A program made the translations under genes and the position numbers. From Borborobacter arsenicus (GTDB lineage Bacteria > Pseudomonadota > Alphaproteobacteria > Rhizobiales > Rhizobiaceae): 64,000 nucleotides of DNA. This document shows, one piece after another, positions 1-7,493 of this stretch. Position 1 is the first letter of the stretch; each line of letters starts with the position of its first letter. The notes beneath the pieces are model-generated. The model had not been told where the DNA came from. It made no database searches and saw only the letters and a program-made list of their open reading frames with translations. The stretch is taken from assembly GCF_003934165.1 (NCBI RefSeq), contig NZ_ML133508.1:427881-491880 (forward strand), given 5' to 3'.

Positions 1-540
1 TGGGTCGGCCAGTTCCAGTGCAATCTCGGTGGACTTGCTGCCTTCGGTGAGCGCTTCGTGCGGATTTCGTTTCCGAAGTTCGGGATCAATTCGGTGTTCG
101 AGGTGCAAGACTTCCGCTTCAACATTGGCGAGGGCGGTATCCTGCAGGGCGTCACGCTGCAGGTGCAATCGATGCCATCGGCCGCCTATGACTGGAATGC
201 GGCGCAGGAGGAAGGCGATGCGCCGGTCTATGACGAAACCGAGGTAGACAATACGGTCCCGGTTCCAGACGCACCGACCGTCGATATCCTCGCTGGGCCG
301 ATAGCGCATCTGTCCTTCAGCCCATCGCCCAGCGCAATCCTGTCGATCGAGGCGCGCTACAAGATCACGTCCAGCGGCACATGGAACAGCATTCCGATCG
401 AGGAAGGCACCACTACCGCCGACAGCTCAACGCTCGTCGAAGACGAAGAATACGAGTTCCAGCTCCGCTACGTGACGGAAAAAGGCCGGGCTGGTGACTG
501 GTCCGCAAGCACCGTCGTCATAGCCGACTCCGTCCCCTGA
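1..540 (+). CDS. Phage tail protein, C-terminal part (partial)
   Basis: The reading frame is open at the left edge of the window, so only the last 179 residues are seen. The visible part has a stretch rich in aromatic and beta-forming residues, then a segment (about residues 80-179) that looks like a fibronectin-type beta-sandwich with alternating hydrophobic strands ending in YVTEKGRAGDWSAS. This is the usual C-terminal arrangement of large tail-tip or host-specificity proteins of siphophages. It sits directly before the tailspike gene, which fits the end of a tail morphogenesis operon. The exact family (gpJ-like hub or another baseplate protein) cannot be fixed from the fragment. Confidence 0.65.
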   Translation, partial: WVGQFQCNLGGLAAFGERFVRISFPKFGINSVFEVQDFRFNIGEGGILQGVTLQVQSMPSAAYDWNAAQEEGDAPVYDETEVDNTVPVPDAPTVDILAGPIAHLSFSPSPSAILSIEARYKITSSGTWNSIPIEEGTTTADSSTLVEDEEYEFQLRYVTEKGRAGDWSASTVVIADSVP

Positions 541-607
541 CCTAGCCAACCAGCACAGCATTTCCGCCCTGCCGTTTCGGTGGGGTCTCTAGACTTGGAG
601 AATCCAT

Positions 608-3187
608 ATGGCGCAGACCGCCGAAAACGTGTTCCGCGATTTTGTCACCGATGGTGTTGCGTCCAGCGGCGCGAATAAGCCGAAAAAGGCGGAAGTGCGC
701 GAACTTCTGACCGGCTACGAGACGATCATCAACGCTTTTGTCTCGGGCGGCGGTACGATCGTTCAAGGCGCCGCCAATCTGCCGACGCTGCTCAACTATC
801 CGTCGCTCACGATGGCCTGGGTCATCGATCCGGACCCGAATTTGAGCGGCATCTATCAGAAGCAGGGTGCCTCAGGAGCCGGCTCGTGGGTGCGCCTGCT
901 CGACCTGCCGTATAGCTTCATCAAGGCCACCAATGCAGGCGCCGGCACGGCCAATGCCATTGTTGCCACGACGAGCATCCCGGTTCCAACTGCAGACGGC
1001 GGCGCGCTGGTCACGGTCAATGTGTCGGCCGACAACACCGGGCCGGCGACGGTATCGTTCAACGGCGGGCCTGCGCTCAACATCATCAGTTCGTCCGGCA
1101 ATGCGATGCAGGCCGGCTATCTGACGGCTGGAATGCAGATTGCAGGCTTTAAGGTCGGCTCGGATTTCCGGCTGCTGAGTGAAGCGGCTACGGCAGCGAT
1201 GCTGGCGCTGGTCGAGCAAGCGGTGCTTGATGCGCAGGCGGCGGTTGCGGCCGCGCAGGCGGCCATGTCGTCGGTCGTTCCGAACATCTTCGCCACCAAG
1301 GCAGCGGCAGAAGCCTATGCGCCGGCCGTGGCGCCGGATTTCATTAATCTGGCCGGATACACGTTTGCGGGTGATGGTGGCGGCGCTCTCTATAAGAAGG
1401 TCGCAGTTGAACCGACACATGCGGGCAAGTTCTCGATCACGCTGTCTGATGCTGTGACTGTGGTCTGGTATGAGATTGCTGAGGAAGTGGTCAATCCGCT
1501 GATGTTCGGCGTCAATCGTAACAGCGCCTTCGACCAGACCGCCGCATTCCAGGCTATGCTCGACCACGGCGCGACAGAAATCTATCTCCCGCGCGGCATC
1601 TATAAGCTCGACGGCGATCTGACGTGCAATCACGACCTGAAGGTCAGGGGGGTGGGCACGCTCGATTTCTCGGCCGGCACTGGGCAACTGGCCACCTCTG
1701 GAATTGCAACAAGGGTTGGAGATCTTTCTGCCAACGTAGCCAAAGGTAGCCGTACGCTGTCCTTTACCTCCGTTGATGGTATCGAGGAGTTCGATCTCCT
1801 CTGTCTCTACAATCCTACCGATTATTCATGGTCAGGACATCGCGCATCGTATCGCGAGGGTGAGTTTTGCCGGGTCCATTCGATCAGCGGGAACACGGTC
1901 ACGATCTATGGTCAGACGTATGATCCGTACACCGCCGCCAACATGCAAGTGTATCGGGTCGATGGTGTCTCTGTCGATATCGATGAAATCACGGTCATCC
2001 CAAGCGCGACCGCAAGTAAGGCGCCGATCCAGATCGACTACGGTGACGGCGTTCGCATCGGAAGGATAAAGGGCTCCAAAGGTGCTTATGCCTTAATCCA
2101 AATCAAGCGCTGCTATGATGTGGTGATCGATGATCCTTCCGTTCTCAATAATTCTCCGGTCGTCAGCGATGAATACGGCATTTCGATTGCGAACTCGCAG
2201 AATCTCCGCATCAGCGGTCCCGCCATCAACGCCACGCGCCACGCGGTAGCTCTCGGCGGCTTCGATGAAGTCAATTGTGTTCCAACGCGTGAGGCCAGGA
2301 TACACAATGCGATCTTGTCCAATGCGGTCGATATCGGGGCCGGAGATGCGCATGGAAACTGCGATTGCGTCACCTACCAAGGATGCACGTTCCGAAATCA
2401 GGGCGCGCTTGGCGGGCGCAATACGTCATGGCTCGGCTGTACGATTCGGGGCGACAAGACAGCCAGCGGCATAGGTATGTTCGGCACTGAGATCGTCGGC
2501 GGTACATACACCTTTAGCGACAACACGATTATCTCTGACGGCGACGGCGCCGCAAACGCGTACTTCCATATGGTCGCGTACGGACCTGGAAACACACCAA
2601 CAGGCCTGCAGGGCCTTCGCGATGATCTGCTACTGGTTGCAAACAACAACACCTTTGATGTAGCGGGCGGCGTCAACTCGAAATTGTTTCATTATGACCA
2701 TCGCGGCAATGCCAAGAAGGCGACGATTATAATCGATGGTGTGGTTGTCCATCGCGCAACAGCGCTTCAAACGGTTGCATGGATCAGGGATACCGTAACG
2801 ACGCCGATGGCATCCAACGGAATCGTGGTAGACCATGTATTCGCACCGTCTGGAACAGCGTTGCTTCTGAGCCAGTCATCGTTGGCGGGCGTCCCGACAC
2901 GCGAGATGACGCAGCGCGGCAAGGTGGACTTCACTACCCAGGCCAACCAGGTGAACGCAGCCCCGGCGCAGAACTTCCGTTATAAATATTCAAAGATGCC
3001 GTCCGCTACTGCAGGCGTCTCCTTGGCGGCGGGTACATCAAGCGGCTTGACGGCCGGTCAGCCAGCATCGCCAAAAATCTATGAATTGAGCAGCACATAC
3101 ATTCGTCCTGCCATTGTCGCGCCAGCCGCGTTTACTGCGGGTGACGTTGTATCGATGCACTGGACGGCAGGAATACAGGATGTCTAA
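608..3187 (+). CDS. Phage tailspike / tail fibre with beta-helix domain
   Basis: This 859-residue protein starts at an ATG preceded by TTGGAG. The N-terminal 100 residues look like a virion-attachment region. An alanine-rich helical segment (about residues 190-222) could form a trimeric coiled coil. From about residue 297 the sequence has the signature of pectate-lyase-like tailspikes: FGVNRN, then an AFQ motif, then IYLPRGIYKL, followed by repetitive short beta strands typical of a right-handed parallel beta-helix. Such proteins bind and often cleave capsular or O-antigen polysaccharide. Catalytic residues cannot be assigned. It is the last gene of the tail operon, and the next gene is on the opposite strand only 26 bp away. 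Confidence 0.8.
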   Translation: MAQTAENVFRDFVTDGVASSGANKPKKAEVRELLTGYETIINAFVSGGGTIVQGAANLPTLLNYPSLTMAWVIDPDPNLSGIYQKQGASGAGSWVRLLDLPYSFIKATNAGAGTANAIVATTSIPVPTADGGALVTVNVSADNTGPATVSFNGGPALNIISSSGNAMQAGYLTAGMQIAGFKVGSDFRLLSEAATAAMLALVEQAVLDAQAAVAAAQAAMSSVVPNIFATKAAAEAYAPAVAPDFINLAGYTFAGDGGGALYKKVAVEPTHAGKFSITLSDAVTVVWYEIAEEVVNPLMFGVNRNSAFDQTAAFQAMLDHGATEIYLPRGIYKLDGDLTCNHDLKVRGVGTLDFSAGTGQLATSGIATRVGDLSANVAKGSRTLSFTSVDGIEEFDLLCLYNPTDYSWSGHRASYREGEFCRVHSISGNTVTIYGQTYDPYTAANMQVYRVDGVSVDIDEITVIPSATASKAPIQIDYGDGVRIGRIKGSKGAYALIQIKRCYDVVIDDPSVLNNSPVVSDEYGISIANSQNLRISGPAINATRHAVALGGFDEVNCVPTREARIHNAILSNAVDIGAGDAHGNCDCVTYQGCTFRNQGALGGRNTSWLGCTIRGDKTASGIGMFGTEIVGGTYTFSDNTIISDGDGAANAYFHMVAYGPGNTPTGLQGLRDDLLLVANNNTFDVAGGVNSKLFHYDHRGNAKKATIIIDGVVVHRATALQTVAWIRDTVTTPMASNGIVVDHVFAPSGTALLLSQSSLAGVPTREMTQRGKVDFTTQANQVNAAPAQNFRYKYSKMPSATAGVSLAAGTSSGLTAGQPASPKIYELSSTYIRPAIVAPAAFTAGDVVSMHWTAGIQDV

Positions 3188-3213
3188 GCGCGGGCTGAGG
3201 GTAATGACAAGCT

Positions 3214-4269
3214 TCAATTGCTGGTAGGCATCTCCCGCAACACTGGGCGGGATGAGCGAAAATATCGTCTCATGTTCGATATTGGTCGCTCGAACAGGTG
3301 GAAGGATAGCGGCGCCACAATGAAGGTTAGTGCCGCCCCTATCAGCGGTTCAGGTGGCCATCCTGCTGTAACGCGATAGGGGCCGTTCCCGGTCAGGATG
3401 CCCTGCCACATGTACAGGCCATAGCTGATTACGCCTATGTAGCCAATCGGGCCCCAATCCATCAGGTGAACCGCACGGCGGTGCTGGTTGAGAAAGACCC
3501 AACCGATCACGCCAGCAATTCCGGCCGTCCCGGCGAACTCAATTGCTGCTGTGAGGGGTAGAAACAGGGGCAAGGAAATCGCCGCTAGCGAGATCGCCAG
3601 CGCGACCGGGCTGCGCCATATGAAAAATAGAGGCGCGTTGACGATTGCCATCAGCGAGCCGAACAGGATCGGGTAGATAGCCGGTATCGTCCACCTATTG
3701 GTGTAATGTGTATCGGAGAACTGTGGCCAAGGCGCGGTCCATGAAAAGTAGCAGATTGTTATGAACGCAACGCAGCCCGCCACCAGAAAACCCCTTCGGG
3801 GCGAAAGCAAGGCGAACACGAAAGGCCAGATCAGGTAATACTGTTCTTCAACTGCCAGGCTCCACAGGTGGCTCAGATAGTTTACCGTGTCTGCCTTGGG
3901 GATGAAATTGAAGACGTAAAGCGCACTGTACCACATTGCAGCCCATGCTGGTTGCGCAATCCCAGCCCAGATAAAAACGGACAGCAGTGCCAATACAAGG
4001 AAGTAAAGCGGCAGGATGCGAAGAGCGCGTCGGGCCATGAAATGCAAGACATTAATCCCGCCGGTTTTCTCGTACTCCTTGATCAGTAGGATGGTGATGA
4101 GAAAACCCGACAAGACGAAGAATGTTTTCACGCCGTAATTGGCGTTGAATACGGTGAAGAACTGTTTCCAGAATGGGCTTTGCACCTGTTGCACAATTCC
4201 AACGTGCGACAGGATGACAAGCAGAACAGAAAACGCGCGAAGAGCGTTGAAGCCGTAGATGTGCTGCAT
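3214..4269 (-). CDS. Membrane acyltransferase 3 family protein (possible O-acetyltransferase)
   Basis: This 351-residue integral membrane protein has the acyltransferase-3 pattern. The N-terminus FNALRAFSVLLVILSH contains the R and H typical of the family, followed by FFVLSGFLITILL, an RRALRILPLYF motif and about ten hydrophobic segments. Family members acetylate sugars of O-antigen, capsule or Nod factors. The ATG at 4269 was chosen because GGGGGAT lies about 8 bases upstream; an in-frame start 39 bases earlier has no better site. The gene opposes the phage late genes and lies between tailspike and lysis module, the usual place of a lysogenic-conversion gene. Receptor modification and superinfection exclusion are inference. 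Confidence 0.8.
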   Translation of the reverse strand: MQHIYGFNALRAFSVLLVILSHVGIVQQVQSPFWKQFFTVFNANYGVKTFFVLSGFLITILLIKEYEKTGGINVLHFMARRALRILPLYFLVLALLSVFIWAGIAQPAWAAMWYSALYVFNFIPKADTVNYLSHLWSLAVEEQYYLIWPFVFALLSPRRGFLVAGCVAFITICYFSWTAPWPQFSDTHYTNRWTIPAIYPILFGSLMAIVNAPLFFIWRSPVALAISLAAISLPLFLPLTAAIEFAGTAGIAGVIGWVFLNQHRRAVHLMDWGPIGYIGVISYGLYMWQGILTGNGPYRVTAGWPPEPLIGAALTFIVAPLSFHLFERPISNMRRYFRSSRPVLREMPTSN

Positions 4270-4378
4270 TCTGCCGATCCCCCGATAACCGGGCAGCCTT
4301 CGCACCAATCCGGTGGATTTTCAACCCACCCCCCCCGGCGCTGACAAGGCCGCCCCCTCCGATAAAAGGACAATCACC

Positions 4379-4639
4379 ATGGACAGAACCGTGCCCACCG
4401 GCGCGGCGATGCTGCGCATCCTTGGCCGCCTGTCCCGTGTCTTGAATCGCGCCTTGGGAGGCAAGCCCGGCCAAACCCTGTGCGCCCGCATAGCGGTGGA
4501 GCGCGGCACGCAATGCCGATTCTGCCGCTTGGTTGGCTGGTTCACAAGTCCGAACCACTGCGCCGACGAGCTTGCGCGATGGAACAGGCGCGGGACGGCG
4601 GCAAGCCAAAGGGTGCGCAAATTAAGGAACCACCCATGA
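4379..4639 (+). CDS. Small cysteine-containing phage protein upstream of the endolysin
   Basis: This 86-residue protein starts at an ATG with AAGGAC about 7 bases upstream. It has a short helical N-terminus (ILGRLSRVLNRALGG) and a cysteine-containing second half with LCARIA, CRFC and NHCADELARW, so four cysteines and one histidine in about 40 residues. It has no clear membrane segment. The stop overlaps the endolysin start (ATGA), which suggests translational coupling and a role in the lysis module. I recognise the general pattern from phage gene clusters but cannot name a function; metal binding by CxxC and HC is a guess. Confidence 0.6.
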   Translation: MDRTVPTGAAMLRILGRLSRVLNRALGGKPGQTLCARIAVERGTQCRFCRLVGWFTSPNHCADELARWNRRGTAASQRVRKLRNHP

Positions 4640-5247
4640 ATCTAGACCTTGGTGACACTCGGCTGATCATTGCCGAGTGTGCGCAGCGCGGCTTGCTGCG
4701 CAATCAGGCCGCCTATGTGCTGGCGACGGCATATTGGGAGACGGCCCGCACCATGAAGCCGGTGCGCGAATATGGCGGGGAAAAGTATCTCAAGGGCAAG
4801 AAATATTGGCCATACGTGGGTATGGGCTACGTTCAACTGACCTGGCGCGAGAATTACGAGAAGGTCGGCAAGAAGCTTGGCGTGGATTTCGTCGCCAATC
4901 CGCGCCTACTGTTAAAGCCCGAATATGCCGCACCGATTCTGGTTGCCGGCATGAAGGACGGCTGGTTTGCCGGAGACAAGGCTGGCCGCCATTCACTGGG
5001 CAGGTACATCACGCTCCAGAAATCCGACTTCACCAGTGCCCGCCGCATCATCAACGGCACGGACAAGGCGGCGTCGATCGCCGCTATCGCGCGCGATTAC
5101 GACGCGAGCCTGAAGGCGCTGGGATATGGCGTTGTAGGCGCGCCAGCCACTTTGCCTACAACGCCACACACCAAGCCCAACCTTTGGGCGCTGCTAGCCG
5201 CATGGTTTCAGCGCTGGTTCGGCCGCACACAGAAAGACGTAAAATGA
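4636..5247 (+). CDS. Endolysin, glycoside hydrolase family 19 (chitinase/lysozyme-like)
   Basis: This 203-residue muralytic enzyme should cleave the glycan backbone of peptidoglycan at the end of the phage cycle. The fold is shown by AAYVLATAYWETARTMKPVRE, where E35 and E45 are the likely catalytic pair, and by GMGYVQLTWRENY, the family's substrate-binding motif (the GxxQLTxxxNY pattern). A hydrophobic C-terminal segment (LWALLAAWFQRWFG) may associate with the membrane. There is no signal peptide, so export through the neighbouring holin is expected. The ATG at 4636 has AAGGA upstream and overlaps the stop of the preceding gene; its own stop overlaps the holin start. Confidence 0.85.
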   Translation: MNLDLGDTRLIIAECAQRGLLRNQAAYVLATAYWETARTMKPVREYGGEKYLKGKKYWPYVGMGYVQLTWRENYEKVGKKLGVDFVANPRLLLKPEYAAPILVAGMKDGWFAGDKAGRHSLGRYITLQKSDFTSARRIINGTDKAASIAAIARDYDASLKALGYGVVGAPATLPTTPHTKPNLWALLAAWFQRWFGRTQKDVK

Positions 5248-5759
5248 TTCCAGCCATTCTACTGGATCTGGCCGGCAGTGTTGCCGTGCCAGTCATTAAG
5301 AGCATTTTCGCCGACAAGTTCGGCGATGGCGGCAAGCTTGCCGGTGAAGTGGTCGACGTCGTGGCCGGCAAGCTTGGCGTGCCCGCGGCCAAAATCCAAG
5401 ACCAGCCGCCCGAGAAAGTGCAAGAAGCACTGGTTGCCGCGGACCCAATCGCCGCGGACCTGCTGGCGCAGTATGTCGAGTCGCAGCGGCTCATGAATGA
5501 AACCATTGCCGGAGAGCGCGACAAAGGTGGCCCGACGTGGACTTGGGCCTGGCGCCCGTTCGGCATGTGGCTGTTTCTCGCTCTGACCGCGCACTACGGC
5601 GTTGTGGTGCCGCTGTTGAACGCCCTTTTGACAAGCCCGTTGGTGCTGGTGCTGGACATTCCGACGTTCGTAACGCTGTTTATCACCTACACCGGCCTCT
5701 ACATGGGCGGGCATACCGCCAAGGCTGCTGTTGACGGCTGGCGGGCTAGCCGCAAATGA
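5244..5759 (+). CDS. Holin, three-transmembrane (GTA-holin-like)
   Basis: This 171-residue protein has an N-terminal soluble part of about 105 residues. Then come TWAWRPFGMW and two or three hydrophobic segments (WLFLALTAHYGVVVPLLNAL and VLVLDIPTFVTLFITYTGLY). The WRP-W motif before the membrane segments is typical of the three-TM holins found in alphaproteobacterial phages and gene-transfer agents. It would open the inner membrane for the endolysin encoded just upstream. The start overlaps the endolysin stop (ATGA) and the stop overlaps the next start in the same way. Confidence 0.75.
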   Translation: MIPAILLDLAGSVAVPVIKSIFADKFGDGGKLAGEVVDVVAGKLGVPAAKIQDQPPEKVQEALVAADPIAADLLAQYVESQRLMNETIAGERDKGGPTWTWAWRPFGMWLFLALTAHYGVVVPLLNALLTSPLVLVLDIPTFVTLFITYTGLYMGGHTAKAAVDGWRASRK

Positions 5760-6031
5760 CCGTAGAACTGATGGGTGCCATTGGCTTTCTGGTCATGCTG
5801 GCCGGCGCGCTGTTCGGACAGTACAAGTGGTGGAGTGGTTCGATAGGCAAGGTGCGCGACGATCTGGCCGCGCATAAGCTGCATGTTGCCGAGTCCTATG
5901 TGACCAAGGCCGGTATGTCCGAGCAGACGGCGCAGATTATGAAGGCTATCGAGGGTATCGGCAACCGGATCGACGGTATCAGCGAGCGGCTGGACAGGGC
6001 GTTTGAGCGCACACCACGCTCGCGCTCCTGA
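5756..6031 (+). CDS. Small membrane protein with C-terminal coiled coil (lysis module)
   Basis: This 91-residue protein has one N-terminal membrane segment (MGAIGFLVMLAGALFG) followed by a helical region with heptad-like spacing (IMKAIEGIGNRIDGISERLDRAFE). The topology is the same as that of an inner-membrane spanin (Rz) or a small antiholin. No lipoprotein partner gene with a lipobox was found nested in or next to it. It overlaps the holin gene by four bases and ends the coupled part of the lysis cassette. The assignment to lysis rests on position, and the precise role is open. Confidence 0.55.
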   Translation: MTVELMGAIGFLVMLAGALFGQYKWWSGSIGKVRDDLAAHKLHVAESYVTKAGMSEQTAQIMKAIEGIGNRIDGISERLDRAFERTPRSRS

Positions 6032-6250
6032 CTCTACGCGCTGTTCCTAAAAACATCCTTGACGCCGAATAATTTTTGTTGCAGCCGCGTTTGACGCTAC
6101 ATACAAATAGATCGTGGCCTAGCGAGTCGGCCATGTGCGGCCTCACCAACCGCACCACCAGTCGCCAAGCGGCTGCACCACCACACGGCGCTACACCAGT
6201 AGCGCAGGCGCTAGCGGCAATAGTCGTAGGGCGCAAGAGGAGACATCCTC
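6032..6250. other. Gap before the protease gene, no gene recognised
   Basis: This 219-bp stretch separates the coupled lysis genes from the protease gene. No credible reading frame with a ribosome binding site was found. A convincing promoter could not be picked out, although the region around 6055-6115 is locally AT-rich and could hold one. Confidence 0.4.
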
Positions 6251-6892
6251 ATGAAATGGCTACGCAATACAGCGGCGCTTGTTGCCGTTGCTGCGGCTAT
6301 CGGTTTTCCGCTTGCCGCCTACAATGCACCGGCGGCTCCAGCACAAGCATCGCCAACGGTCAAGGTTCTTATGGCGAGCGGCCATGGTTCCGGCGTTCAT
6401 ATTGGCAACGGCTTCGTCATTACGGCCGGCCACGTTACCGAAGGCTACAGGACCGTTACTGTTCGCACGCAGGACGGCAAGGAGCGCGACGGCGAGGTTC
6501 TTTGGTACAACCATGCCAGCGATGTGTCGCTCGTGCATGTGACGAGCCTAGAAGCCAAGGCGGCAGCTCTTTCTTGCGCACCGACGAGCATTGGCGACGC
6601 CATCCGCATCGAGGGCAACCCAAGCGCGGTAGAGTTCGCCGTTACGTGGGGCAAGGTTAGCGCTTTCGGCAAGACCTGTTTTGAAAACCTCGATGGTAAC
6701 GGTCAGTGGCGTGTGCTTGTAACTCTGGACGCTACGGCTGCACCCGGCGTCAGCGGCGGACCAGTTTATGACGGCAATGGTTACACTGTGCGCGGCATTC
6801 TTGTGTCCGGCATGGTCACCACGCGCGGTACGTTCGCTTACACGTACATGGTGCCTTCGACTGAAATCTGCCGCGTGCTTGGGCGCGCATAA
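6251..6892 (+). CDS. Secreted trypsin-like serine protease (S1 family)
   Basis: This 213-residue protein has an N-terminal signal peptide (residues 1 to about 34). It also has a complete chymotrypsin-type triad: H61 in ITAGHV, D91 in ASDVSLV and S168 in APGVSGGPV. C109 and C143 could form a disulphide, which fits a periplasmic location. The start is the ATG at 6251, with AGGAGA a few bases upstream. The gene follows the holin/endolysin cluster in the same direction and is closed by a strong terminator at 6897. A secreted protease in this position is unusual. It could act in lysis, modify the lysogen's envelope or protect against other phages; all three are inference. Confidence 0.8.
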   Translation: MKWLRNTAALVAVAAAIGFPLAAYNAPAAPAQASPTVKVLMASGHGSGVHIGNGFVITAGHVTEGYRTVTVRTQDGKERDGEVLWYNHASDVSLVHVTSLEAKAAALSCAPTSIGDAIRIEGNPSAVEFAVTWGKVSAFGKTCFENLDGNGQWRVLVTLDATAAPGVSGGPVYDGNGYTVRGILVSGMVTTRGTFAYTYMVPSTEICRVLGRA

Positions 6893-6896
6893 TCAA

Positions 6897-6931
6897 GCGG
6901 GTGTCCTTCGGGGCACCCGCATTTTTCGTTT
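6897..6931 (+). terminator. Rho-independent terminator after the protease gene
   Basis: There is a 10-bp perfect stem (6897-6906 with 6911-6920) closed by a TTCG tetraloop and followed by ATTTTTCGTTT. It begins 4 bases after the protease stop codon and separates the late/lysis transcription unit from the next run of genes. Confidence 0.9.
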
Positions 6932-6943
6932 GGGGAGATCACT

Positions 6944-7141
6944 ATGGAACGGTTCTTTGTGGCGTTCTTCGGGACGCTAATCCTTGTCGCTGTAGGCATT
7001 GGCATAATTGCCGCTATAGTCCTCGGATTTCACTATTTTGGCCTGATAGGCGGCGGGTTGTTGGGCGCGCTGTCGCTTGCGTCGTTTGCGGGGCTTATGA
7101 ACTATCTCGACGACCCGGCGAAGAAGGGGGCGCAATCATGA
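6944..7141 (+). CDS. Small membrane protein of unknown function
   Basis: This 65-residue, strongly hydrophobic protein has about two membrane segments (LILVAVGIGIIAAIVLGF and LIGGGLLGALSLASFAGL) and a short charged tail (DDPAKKGAQS). The ATG at 6944 has GGGGAG 9 bases upstream. It is the first gene after the terminator at 6897, so a promoter is expected around the terminator, but none could be defined. Its stop overlaps the next start (ATGA). No function is recognised; small membrane proteins in this place in phages are often exclusion or regulatory factors. Confidence 0.55.
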   Translation: MERFFVAFFGTLILVAVGIGIIAAIVLGFHYFGLIGGGLLGALSLASFAGLMNYLDDPAKKGAQS

Positions 7142-7338
7142 ACTGGCTGCGCGACTTATTGGGCATCAACCGCTACGAGGTTGCCTGGAGTTGGGATAGC
7201 GGACGCGACACGCCGTACACCGGAAGCACGCGACAGTTCAAGGGCTGTCGCCCAATGACCAAGCGCCGAGCTTCTCGCTTGGCGCGCCAGATGAACAATG
7301 ATTACGGCGCTGGAACGCATTGGGTGGAGCCAGCATGA
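7138..7338 (+). CDS. Small phage protein, unknown function
   Basis: This 66-residue protein is basic and rich in arginine, with a tryptophan-containing N-terminal half (YEVAWSWDSGRDTPY) and a helical MTKRRASRLARQMNNDY segment. It looks soluble. It is joined to both neighbours by ATGA overlaps, which supports real translation. No family is recognised. Confidence 0.5.
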   Translation: MNWLRDLLGINRYEVAWSWDSGRDTPYTGSTRQFKGCRPMTKRRASRLARQMNNDYGAGTHWVEPA

Positions 7339-7493
7339 CCGACTGGCCCAAGCGCGCTGACGGCACAAACAAGACCATTGGCGAAATGACCGAGGAGGAG
7401 CGCCGCCCGATTCTTCGTGCCGCATTCTTGCGCAGCAAGATGGCGGCAGTTCCGGCGCTCGCCTACCGCATTGTTAAGGAGCCCACCACTTGA
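7335..7493 (+). CDS. Very small phage protein (52 aa), unknown function
   Basis: This 52-residue frame starts with ATG at 7335 inside the previous stop (ATGA) and ends at 7493, where its stop overlaps the TTG start of the next gene (TTGA). The protein begins MTDWPKRADGTNKTIGEM and contains a charged helix EMTEEERRPILRAAFLRSK. The perfect fit into the overlapping chain is the main evidence that it is translated. Function unknown. Confidence 0.5.
   Translation: MTDWPKRADGTNKTIGEMTEEERRPILRAAFLRSKMAAVPALAYRIVKEPTT

Noticed and set aside
872-1687. 271-codon minus-strand frame opposite the tailspike gene
   Set aside because: It is antisense to a clear tailspike frame, has no ribosome binding site and shows only arginine-rich GC-biased composition.
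4480-4635. Longer start for the endolysin
   Set aside because: The 52 extra residues are not lysin-like and would overlap the upstream gene; the ATG at 4636 has a ribosome binding site and an ATGA overlap.
6076-6660. 194-codon frame starting before the protease gene
   Set aside because: It overlaps the protease in another frame, lacks a ribosome binding site and has no motif; the protease has signal peptide and triad.
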